Shown one piece after another: positions 55,780-64,000 of a stretch of 64,000 nucleotides of DNA (position 1 is its first letter; each line of letters opens with the position of its first letter). The notes below the pieces were generated by a model. The model did no database searches. It saw nothing but the letters and a program-made list of their open reading frames with translations, and had not been told where the DNA came from. This DNA is from Cordilura impudica (Eukaryota; Arthropoda; Insecta; Diptera; Scathophagidae), in the NCBI GenBank assembly GCA_963682025.1, contig OY821517.1, positions 298,495,344 through 298,559,343 on the forward strand, given 5' to 3'. Position numbers and translations under genes: made by a program.

Positions 55780-57190
55780 TTTTTTTTTAAAGAAAATGTA
55801 CTTTCACATGAAAATTTACCAGTTAAAAAGTACCAGTTTTACCATTTTTTTTTTGGCTCCCTAAAAGCTCGAATTAAAACAAATTTTAATCTTTTCGATG
55901 TTTGTGTCCCTTGGAATCTGCATATCTAAATTACTTTGTAAATAAGATACAAAGAGTACCCTTTCACACTTAAGCGCCGTTTTACCCCCCCCCCCCCCCT
56001 AACATCTTAATTAAAAAAATTTTTCCTCTCATTTGATGTTTCTATCTGTGGTGGAATCCACAAACAATATTTAATATTCGTTTGTTTAGAAGATACCAAA
56101 TGTACACCTTTTCCCATTTTTGGCCGTTTTTCCTCCCCTAGACGTTAGAATTAGCAACAAAATCATTCTTAACTTTTTAAAAATAGGCCTTTCTAAGAAG
56201 AGGAAAAGTAACTTGTTTTTGAGAAAAAATGCCATTTTTAAGAAAAGTTACTTTAAAAAATGCGCTTTTTTTAAAAACATATACTTATTTAACATAGGGT
56301 ACTTTTTTAAGAAAGATTTTTTTCTGCGGAAAATATACTTTTTTAAGAAAATATTCTTTTTTTATAAAAAGGTACATTTAAGAAAAGCTACTTTTTAAGA
56401 AAAGGTGGTTTTTAAATATTTAAAAAAAAAAATTTTTTTTTAACAAACTGTACTTTTTTGATAGAATGCACTTTTTTAAGAAAACATACCACTTGACTAA
56501 GAGCTATTTTTTAAGGTAAGGTTGTTTTAAAGAAAACGACCTCTTAAGAAAAGATTTTTTTTTTAAGAAAAGGAACTTTTTTTTTCTTTTTCAGTAAATG
56601 GTATTTCTTTAAGAAAAGGTACTTTTCAATGAAAATTTTCCAGTTTAAAAGCTCGAATTAAAACAAATTTTAGTCTTGTCCGATGTTGTGAGTGTGTGGT
56701 GTCTCTAGTAGAATCTACATATCAAATTTCATATTCCTAAATTACTTTGTGAAGAAGATACAAAAAGTTATCCTTCTACACTTACGGGCCGTTTTACCTC
56801 CCTTAGAATCCGAATATCTATCTCTACTGGAATCCACATACCATATGTCATATTCTTACATTTGTTTGTTTAAAAGATGCCAAATGTAAAATGTTTCCCT
56901 TTTTTTTTACCATTTTTCCTCCCCTAGACGTTAGATTTGGCAATAAATTCATTATTAACAGATGTCCTTTTCGGCGTTTTTCCCCTTAAATGGCCGGATT
57001 TCGAAAAAATTAATACTGAGCCCATGTTTGTTTGTCGGATGGAGTCTACACACCAAATTTCATATTTGTCCGCTTTTACCCCCTTAATGTACGAATTATT
57101 AAAAATCCCTTCTTAGCTGATCTTACCGCCGAGAGGAACCTACAGTCAAAATTTCAAGTTTCTGGGTTGAAGGGTTTGGGCTGGGCGATG
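55780..57190 (+). repeat. Family B repeat with an expanded AAGAAAA array
   Basis: Matches 11406-13370: CCGATGTTTGTGTCCC, a run of 14-15 C at about 55985-55999, CTAGACGTTAGAATTAG, and the end GCCGAGAGGAACCTACAGTC. Between 56190 and 56630 lies an array of TTTTTTAAGAAAAGGTAC-type units of about 30 bp. The 92-codon frame there (56120-56398) is a product of the array. Confidence 0.65.
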
Positions 57191-57239
57191 ATGATCAATC
57201 ACGCAACTTTTTTCTATATCTGTGGACACAAGCGATAAC

Positions 57240-57625
57240 CACCTAAGTCGACTTAAGAAAGATTTGAGTATGTATGCTATCATATTCTACTAAAAACTCT
57301 TTATATTTACGTGAAATCCCCATTTCTCTAACACTATTTAATAAAAAGTTATTAATGATAACATACTGACCTAAGTCGTAATTCATTACGACTATACATT
57401 TATATAAAAAGTCATTTTTCTCGAAAGCATGGTATTCGACGATTTGGGTTATCTTTATTATCATGTTCTACTAAAAACGCTTTCTATTTACGCGAAATCC
57501 CCATTTCTCTTACAGTGTTTGTTAAAAAGTTATTAATGAAAACATTCTGATCTAAGTCGTAATGAAGCCTCATTACATTTATATAAAAAGTTATTTTTCT
57601 CAAAAGCATGACTTAGGCGGTTGAC
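57240..57625 (+). repeat. Two direct copies of a ~185 bp unit inside inverted ends
   Basis: CGAAATCCCCATTTCTCT occurs at about 57313 (with GTGAAATCC) and 57492, each followed by AAAAAGTTATTAATGA, a TGACCTAAGTCGTAAT-type phrase and ATTTATATAAAAAGT. The outer ends ACCACCTAAGTCGAC and GACTTAGGCGGTTGACCAC are inverted, so this may be a small MITE of about 400 bp. Confidence 0.55.
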
Positions 57626-57771
57626 CACAGATATATAGATACATATATACATATATAGATTGACGTGCATATAGTGTGCGAAAAACTTAGTACTCATTAA
57701 TGTGTTTGTAGTATTTATTTAATGAGTATACTCCACTTGTCATAATAGTTCTGGTTGATATTGCCACACTT

Positions 57772-58345
57772 TTTATACCCTATACCACTATGTGGTTTGG
57801 GTATAATGACTTTGTGCTGCTGTTTGTAACTACCAAAAATATTTGACCTAGACCCATATTTTATTATACCGATCGAATCAGAATCACTATCTGATTCGAT
57901 TTAACGATATCCGTCCGTCCGTCCGTGTGTCCATGTAAAGCTTGTAATCAAACTGCAGGTCGCAACTATGAATATATTTTGACGAAATTTGGTATATAAG
58001 CTTTTATCGGCCATGGGATGAACGCTATTGAAATTGGTGGGAATCGGTCCATGTTCAGACCTAGCCCCCATACAAATGGCCCCTATGAAATCGACTTAAA
58101 TTGCCATAAGATAAAAATACAAGAGACCTTACCAAACATGGTCAGGATTGGTCCATTTCTGGGCCTAGTCCCCATATAGATATAGCATCCGATATGAAAT
58201 TTTTCATATCTGCAGCCAAAAAAATTATGAAAAATCCCACTCAAATTTGGTTTATGCTTATTTTCTATATCCAGTAAGTTGGGTCTGAGAGATAGGGTCT
58301 CTAAACGCATGGTCTAGACCGACTATAATTTTCTTACTTGTTTTA
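57772..58345 (-). mobile_element. Family A element, reversed, internally deleted
   Basis: From TATACCCTATACCACTATGT to GTCTAGACCGACTATAATTT then TCTTACTTGTTTT. About 200 bp between the ATTGCCATAAGAT and AAATACAAGAGAC parts are missing compared with the full copies. Confidence 0.82.
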
Positions 58346-58861
58346 TTTCGAAATAAATATAAAATATTGGCAGCAAGTACAGTTTCTTAAAAAACTACTA
58401 AGCTATTAATAGAAAATTAAATAACTATTTTTAGATTTTGAGAAAAATAAAAATCTCTCAGGTTGTCATTTCTTTTCAACAATTTTGAACTTTTAGAAAA
58501 ATTTCCATATTACAAGTTATTCATTTGAAAAAATTTTCCAATTTTCCCAATTAAAAATTTTTTTGTATATAATTTATAATGTTTTGATGAATTCAGAATA
58601 TTTTTTTTTTGTAGGCGAACTTTAAAATTAGTTCGCCAAGTGTTGTTCTTTAATATTTGTCAGATTGTAATAATTTTCCTATAGAATCACGACAAGTCTA
58701 GCAAATCTTGAGAAAATTTAATAAGAAATTTTTTCCCGTAGACTTTAGAAAAAAATTCATTTTACTGATACACCAACCAATACCCCGATTTGCGTCGTTA
58801 ATTGGGACCGAAGAAATGCGATGCAAATCGAAACGACGCAAACCGCAACTTCATATTACAC
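58346..58861. other. Intron without recognisable feature
   Basis: AT-rich; the 61-codon frame starting 58708 has no domain. Confidence 0.45.
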
Positions 58862-60085
58862 AGGGGAACAAAACTGAACTTTTTTTGTGTTGATTGGAAG
58901 TTTGTATAAATTTTTTACTAATTTGAGGTCGCTGATTTCAAATCTGCACTTGGTTTTTTTCTATCAGGTCGACTTTTCGTGATATACCGTTATGTCCAAA
59001 ATTATGGCACTTCCATTAAGGCGTGCTTACATTGGTTTTAAATTTTCCCGGTAGTTTCAGAGATATCATTGAATTTTGAAAAAATTTTTTTTTGTCTTTT
59101 AGAAATTCATAAAAAATTAAACTGCTACAAATATCACAGTTTTGGTCTAAAAACATTTAGATAAACATATTTCGAATGAAATGAGCTTTATTTCATTGTA
59201 ATCGATGCCCAAATTTTACATAACGATTTGTTTATTACTTAATTTTTTTAATTCTGAGAAACATAAAAAAGTCATGAACTTTTTTGTTTTTCAAAGGTAA
59301 CAAGTACATCTTTCAGAAAACAAATTTGAAAATCACCAAAAAAATGGTGAACCGTTTTCAAGTTAATATACGTAGTGGAAGTGCCTTAATATACGTAGTG
59401 GAAGTGCCTTAATTTTGGACATAACGGTATATCGCGAAAAGTCGAGCGGATAGAAAAAATCAAGTGCAGATTTGGATTAAGCGTCCCAAATAACCTTAAA
59501 AACAACATTCAGTTCTTAATCAACAAAAACTTATTACATAAATAGAAGAGCATCAAACACACACATATTAAATAACTAAATGTTATTTTTGTATGGAAAT
59601 CACGATTTTTATCAATTCAGTTTTCTCAGTAAATTGTGAACAAAATCAAAAGTTGTGCACCGATTACAATGAAATAAAGCTCATTTCATTCGAAATATGT
59701 TTATCTTAATATTTTAAGACCAAAACTGTGCATTTGTCGTAGTTTTATTTTTTATGAATTTTTAAAAACAAAAAAAAATATTATTTTTTTTATTTTTTTT
59801 TTTGAACTTCAATGATATCTCTGAAACTACCGGGAAAATTTATAAGCAATGTAAGCACACCTTAAAGATAATATTTTTGGCGAATTTTTTTTTTTTAACT
59901 GAATATGGTGAACCGTTTTCAAGTTATTCCAATATATGTAGTGGAAGTGCCTTAATTTTGGACATAACGGTATATCGCGAAAAGTCGAGATGATAGAAAA
60001 AAAAACCAAGTGCAGATTTGGATTCAGTGTCCCAAACAACCTTAAAAACAATAGTCAGTTCTTAATCAATAAAAACCTTGTTCCC
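58862..60085. mobile_element. Fold-back element, ~1.2 kb, with a duplicated arm
   Basis: The left arm has AAATCTGCACTTGGTTTTTT, GATATACCGTTATGTCCAAA and AGAAATTCATAAAAAATTAA. The inverse of the same blocks occurs twice: TTTGGACATAACGGTATATC at about 59414 and again at 59957. So the order is arm, partial inverse arm, full inverse arm. A 23 bp unit (TATACGTAGTGGAAGTGCCT) is tandemly doubled at 59368-59413. No coding sequence. Confidence 0.72.
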
Positions 60086-60203
60086 TTCTGTTATTATTTG
60101 ATTCGTCCCACGTCCCATTTACTTTTTTAGATAACAAGTTTTTATTAAAACCAAAATATAAAAATTCATAAGAAAAACATAACAACATTAAGATTAACAT
60201 AAA

Positions 60204-60500
60204 GAAAACAAGTGAGAAAATTATAGTCGGTCTAGACCGACCATACGATACCCTATACCATGGTTTAGAAACTCTATCTCTTCGGTCCAACTAACTGGAT
60301 ATAGAAAATAAAACCAAATTTGAGTGGCATTGTTATTAATTTTTTTGGCTGCAGATATGAAAAAGTTCATATGGGGTGCTATATTTATATGTGGACTAGG
60401 TCAAAAAATGGACCGATCCTGACCATATTTGGTAAAGTCACTTATATTTTGAAAAAATATACACAAACCAAATTTGAGAAAAATCTGTGCAATATTTATA
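60204..60500 (+). mobile_element. Family A fragment (5' part)
   Basis: From AACAAGTGAGAAAATTATAG to CTGTGCAATATTTATA, where it joins a reversed fragment. Confidence 0.75.
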
Positions 60501-60732
60501 CCCTATACCACTATGTGGTTTGGGTATAATGACTTTGTGCTGCTGTTTGTAACAACCAAAAATATTTGACCTAGACCCATCTTTAATTATACCGATCGAA
60601 TCAGAATCACTTTTTGAGTTGATTTAACAATGTCCGTCCGTCCGTCCGTCCGTCTGTGTGTCCATGTAAACCTTGTAATCAAACTGCAGTTCGCAAATAT
60701 GAATATATTTTGATGAAATTTGGTATATAAGA
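60498..60732 (-). mobile_element. Family A fragment, reversed
   Basis: TATACCCTATACCACTATGT through GTCCGTCCGTCCGTCTG to TTTGGTATATAAG, then switches back to the + orientation with GAAGATCGGGAAGCAG. The abrupt switches suggest rearrangement or template switching between copies. Confidence 0.75.
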
Positions 60733-61077
60733 AGAAGATCGGGAAGCAGTCTATATGGGGCCAAAGGGATCATTTTTGGACTACTCATTAATGGATGTAA
60801 TGAACGCATACAAACCCAATTTGAGTAAGATCTATATGACAATTTGGATCTTATGGCAATTTATGTCGATTTCATAGGGGTAATTTGTATGGGGGCTAGG
60901 TCTGAACATGGACCGATTCTCACCAATTTCAATACCGTTTATCCCATGGCCGATAAAAGCTTATATACCAAATTTCATCAAAATATATTCATATTTGCGA
61001 CCTGTACTTTGATTAGAAGGTTTACATGGACACACAGACGGACGGACGGACGGACGGACATCGCTAAAACGACTCAG
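60733..61077 (+). mobile_element. Family A fragment (3' part), interrupted at 61077
   Basis: AAGATCGGGAAGCAG to (GGAC)n at about 61037-61060, then ACTCAG, where the GCCGAGG element is inserted. It continues at 62480 with CTCAGAAAGTGATTCT. Confidence 0.78.
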
Positions 61078-61233
61078 GCCGAGGCCACGCAATGAGCGGC
61101 GAGCGGCAGAGTCATGAGCGGAAAAAATTAAAACATATGAAATACTACTGAAGTGGCCACACAATGAGCAGCATGTGAGTGGCATTTCTGAGCGTCTAAA
61201 CGGTGCCGCTCAGCAATAGAACTTGTTCTAATT

Positions 61234-62013
61234 ATACCCTATACCACTATGTGGTTTGGGTATAATGACTTTGTGCTGCTGTTTGTAACAACCAAAAATA
61301 TTTGACCTAGACCCATCTTTAATTATACCGATCGAATCAGAATCACTTTCTGAGTTGATTTAACAATGTCCGTCCGTCCGTCCGTCTGTGTGTCCATGTA
61401 AAGCTTGTAATCAAACTGCAGGTCGCAAATATGAATAGATTTTGATCAAATTTGGTATATAAGCTTTTATCGGCCATGGGATGAACGCTATTGAAATTGG
61501 TGAGAATCGGTCCATGTTCAGACCTAGCCCCCATACAAATTACCCATATGAAATCGACATAAATTGCCATAAGATCCAAATTGTCATATAGATCTTACTC
61601 AAATTGGGTTTGTATGCGTTCATTACATCCACTAATGAGTAGTCCAAAAATGATCCCTTTGACCCCATATAGAGCTGCTTCCCGATCTTCACTTAAATCT
61701 ATTAAAAAACAAAAATATTGCACTGATTCTTCTCAAATTTTGTTTGTACATATTTTTGCAAAATACAAGAGACTTTACCAAACATGATCAGGATCGGTCC
61801 ATTTTTGGACCTAGTCCCTTTATAGATATAGCATCCGATATGAACTTTTTCTATCTGCAGCCAAAAAAATTAATAAAAATCCCACTCAAATTTGGTTTTT
61901 GCTTATTTTCAATGTCCAGTTAGTTGGGCCTAAGAGATAGGGTTTCTAAACGCATGGTATAGGGTATCGTATAGTCGGTCTAGACCGACTATAATTTTCT
62001 TACTTGTTTTTAC
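61234..62013 (-). mobile_element. Family A element, full-length, reversed, nested
   Basis: TATACCCTATACCACTATGT to GTCTAGACCGACTATAATTT and TCTTACTTGTTTT. Inside the GCCGAGG MITE, which is itself inside another family A copy: two rounds of family A insertion bracket the MITE insertion in time. Confidence 0.87.
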
Positions 62014-62029
62014 TTGTTTTCTGAGCGGC

Positions 62030-62360
62030 AAAGAGTAAAAATTGCAAAAAAAAAAAAAAAAAAAAAAGAAAGAAATGGCTTTTCTTTGTTTTGTCATTCT
62101 GTATCGCGATTCAGTTACTTCTTTTTAACGATAATCGAATCGTTAGAAAAAGAAAACAAAATTATCGATTTTGGTATTCAGTAAAATTTTTAACCGATAT
62201 TGTAAAAGTCAGGTGTTGTTGTTATCTTAACGACAACCATTTTTGTGTTGTTTTTCAATCGATAAAAAGTTAAAAACGTTGAAATGTAGTCATACGTAAA
62301 TAAAAATCATAAAATAGTACAAATATTTTGCTTTTATTATAAAAAATTTTTATAAAAAGA
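62030..62360. other. Interior of the GCCGAGG MITE
   Basis: It has an A run (62045-62068), and motifs TATCGATTTTGGTATTCAGT and TTTTTCAATCGATAAAAA. No coding potential. Confidence 0.5.
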
Positions 62361-62484
62361 AATAACATGGAAAATGGCATTTTGACAACTAACCGCTCAG
62401 AAATGACGCTCAGTAATAAGCCACTTGCCGCTCACCGCTCTGCCGCTTGCCGCTTTGCCGCTCATTGCGTGGCCTCGGCCTCAG

Positions 62485-62800
62485 AAAGTGATTCTCAGCC
62501 TATCGGTATAATAAAAGGTTTATATCAAATATATTTCAACATATTTTGATGAAATTTGGTATGTAAGCTTCTGTCAGCCATAGCATGAACGCTATTGAAA
62601 ATCGGTGCATGTTCAGACATAGTCACCATACAAATGACACCTATGAAATCGACTTAAATTGCCATATGATCCAAATTATCATATAGATCTCGGTAAAATT
62701 GGGTTTGTGTGTTTTCATTACACCTGTTATTCAGTAGTCCAAAAATAAACCCTATAGGACAATTCTTTGTCATAGCCACCAAATCTATCAAAACCAAGGT
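62485..62800. mobile_element. Family A fragments in both orientations
   Basis: 62485-62535 finishes the interrupted + copy (CAGAAAGTGATTCTCAGCCT). 62536-62790 is a reversed piece (GATGAAATTTGGTATGTAAG to CCAAATCTATCAAAACC). Confidence 0.7.
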
Positions 62801-63607
62801 TCAGAAAATACACACATGAAACACACAATGTTCTGTTCAAAAGCAGCCAACACATATCTTTATTTTCATATCAATTATGTTTGTTTTTAAATTTTCTTCG
62901 GTGCCCAACACAACCATGACTGTGTTCGTTTTAATATTTCGTTATTTACACGAACATTTTTGTATCACGTACTTTTTGTTTCAATCACACATAAAGCACA
63001 CATTTTTGAGTGTTGCTTTATTTGAAGTTCATGTTCTGGTACGTGTAATGAAAAAAAAAAACAGAACATGTACAATAAACAGGTTCGAGTTCAGTTATAT
63101 TTTAAGTCGTGTTGTGGCTCGTGTAGTAAGAGAAAACAGAACATGTACAATAAACAGGTTCGAGTTCAGTTATATTTTAAACACGACTTAAACACGACTT
63201 AAAATATAACTGAACTCGATCGAACCTGTTTATTGTACATGTTCTGTTTTTTCTTACTACACGAGCCACAACACGACTTAAAATATAACTGAACTCGAAC
63301 CTGTTTATTGTACATGTTCTGTTTTTTTTTTTTCATACACGTACCAGAACATGAACTTCAAATAAAGCAACACTCAAAAATGTGTGCTTTATGTGTGATT
63401 GAAACAAAAAGTACGTGATACAAAAATGTTCGTGTAAATAACGAAATATTAAAACGAACACAGTCATGGTTGTGTTGGGCACCGAAGAAAATTTAAAAAC
63501 AAACATAATTGATATGAAAATAAAAATATGTGTGTGTTGGTCTAAGTTATGTTTGTTTACATATATGTACGAGTTTTTTATTCAGTGTGTGTTTTTTTCT
63601 GAACTCT
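62801..63607. mobile_element. Fold-back element with a ~640 bp near-perfect hairpin
   Basis: Starts GGTTCAGAAAATACACAC, ends GTGTGTTTTTTTCTGAACT. The left arm (about 62868-63180) and right arm (about 63199-63515) are almost exact inverses, centred near 63190, with only a few small differences. Each arm contains two direct copies of the AACAGGTTCGAGTTCAGTTA unit. The 104-codon frame 62877-63191 is a by-product. The 8659-9133 copy shares the termini. Confidence 0.88.
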
Positions 63608-63905
63608 GATCAAAACACATATTATTGTGAAATTTGGTTTGTATATGTTTTTGCAAAAAATAAATGACCTTATCAAATATGGTCAGGATTGGTCCATTTT
63701 TTTCGATCTAGTCCCCTTATAAATATATAATCCGATATGAACTTTTTCATATCCGAAGGCTAAAAAAATAATACAATACCACTCAAATTTGGTTTATGCT
63801 TATTTTCTATATCTAATTAGTTGGACCTTAGAGATAGGTTCTAAACGCATGGTATAGGATATTTTATAGTCGGTCTAGACCGACTAAAATTTTCTTACTT
63901 GTTTT
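63608..63905 (-). mobile_element. Family A fragment, reversed (5' terminal part)
   Basis: From TGTGAAATTTGGTTTGTATA through CCCCTTATAAATATATAATCC to GGTCTAGACCGACTAAAATT then TCTTACTTGTTTT. The (GGAC)n half is absent. Confidence 0.8.
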
Positions 63906-64000
63906 ACCTAAAATATTACGACATACGTAATAAAAAATGAAGATCTCTGCAAGTTGTAAAATTACTCTGAAATATTTTTTTATGACAAAAAATAATGTAC

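Larger units (their letters stand above)
61078..62479. mobile_element. MITE with termini GCCGAGGCCACGCAATGAGC, containing a full family A copy
   Basis: The left end GCCGAGGCCACGCAATGAGC then GGCGAGCGGCAGAG, and the right end CGCTTTGCCGCTCATTGCGT then GGCCTCGGC, are inverted repeats, flanked by CTCAG on both sides (61073-61077 and 62480-62484). Family A at 61234-62013 sits inside. Without it the element is about 620 bp. The termini are unusually GC-rich. A 5-bp target duplication is suggested but could be 4. Confidence 0.84.

Noticed and set aside
56120..56398. 92-codon Lys/Phe-rich frame
   Set aside because: Product of a degenerate AAGAAAA array.
62877..63191. 104-codon frame in the fold-back element
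   Set aside because: It reads one arm of a hairpin repeat; composition and internal duplication argue against a protein.

Overview
The window is fly DNA: very AT-rich, with GT-AG introns and many old transposable elements. I read it as about 60 kb from the middle of one gene, canoe (cno, the fly afadin/AF6 homologue), on the + strand. Neither end of the gene is present. Eleven exons join with consistent phases into 1,580 codons: the end of the FHA domain (4210-4331), a linker (7993-8047, 15981-16219), the DIL/dilute domain (16646-16843, 20575-21040, 21189-21713), one PDZ domain (21789-22036, 22122-22240), a Ser/Asn-rich linker (37888-38037, 38123-38273) and a very large Gln/Pro-rich exon with the C-terminal actin-binding-type helix (51162-53628). 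The RA domains would lie upstream and the last coding exon(s) downstream. Canoe links Rap GTPases and nectin/cadherin junctions to F-actin. The repeat families and the DD41D mariner suggest a cyclorrhaphan fly, perhaps a calyptrate such as a blowfly or muscid; this is an inference. Layout: 1-4209 is an intron with a rotted LINE, a Tc1 relic and one copy of a dispersed ~785 bp repeat (called family A here). 4332-15980 holds an apparently intact DD41D mariner, nested MITEs, a fold-back element and a composite of families A and B. 16220-22240 is the domain-coding core with short introns. 22241-37887 holds tandem repeats, a long alternative terminal exon (27069-29524), a fold-back element and a 3.3 kb LINE. 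38274-51161 holds an RTE-like LINE split by a nested pogo/Tigger transposon, another Tc1 relic, a candidate cryptic exon pair and a 0.5 kb tandem duplication. 53629-64000 is a dense nest of families A, B and C with two long fold-back elements. What merits a second look: the intact mariner; the alternative tail with a splice donor inside it; the cryptic exons at 46018 and 48506; the ~640 bp near-perfect hairpin at 62868-63515; and the Helentron-like family A. I found no tRNA, rRNA, CRISPR array or independent host gene. Exon limits rest on splice-site and reading-frame logic, and repeat limits on comparing copies by eye, so edges may shift by several bases.
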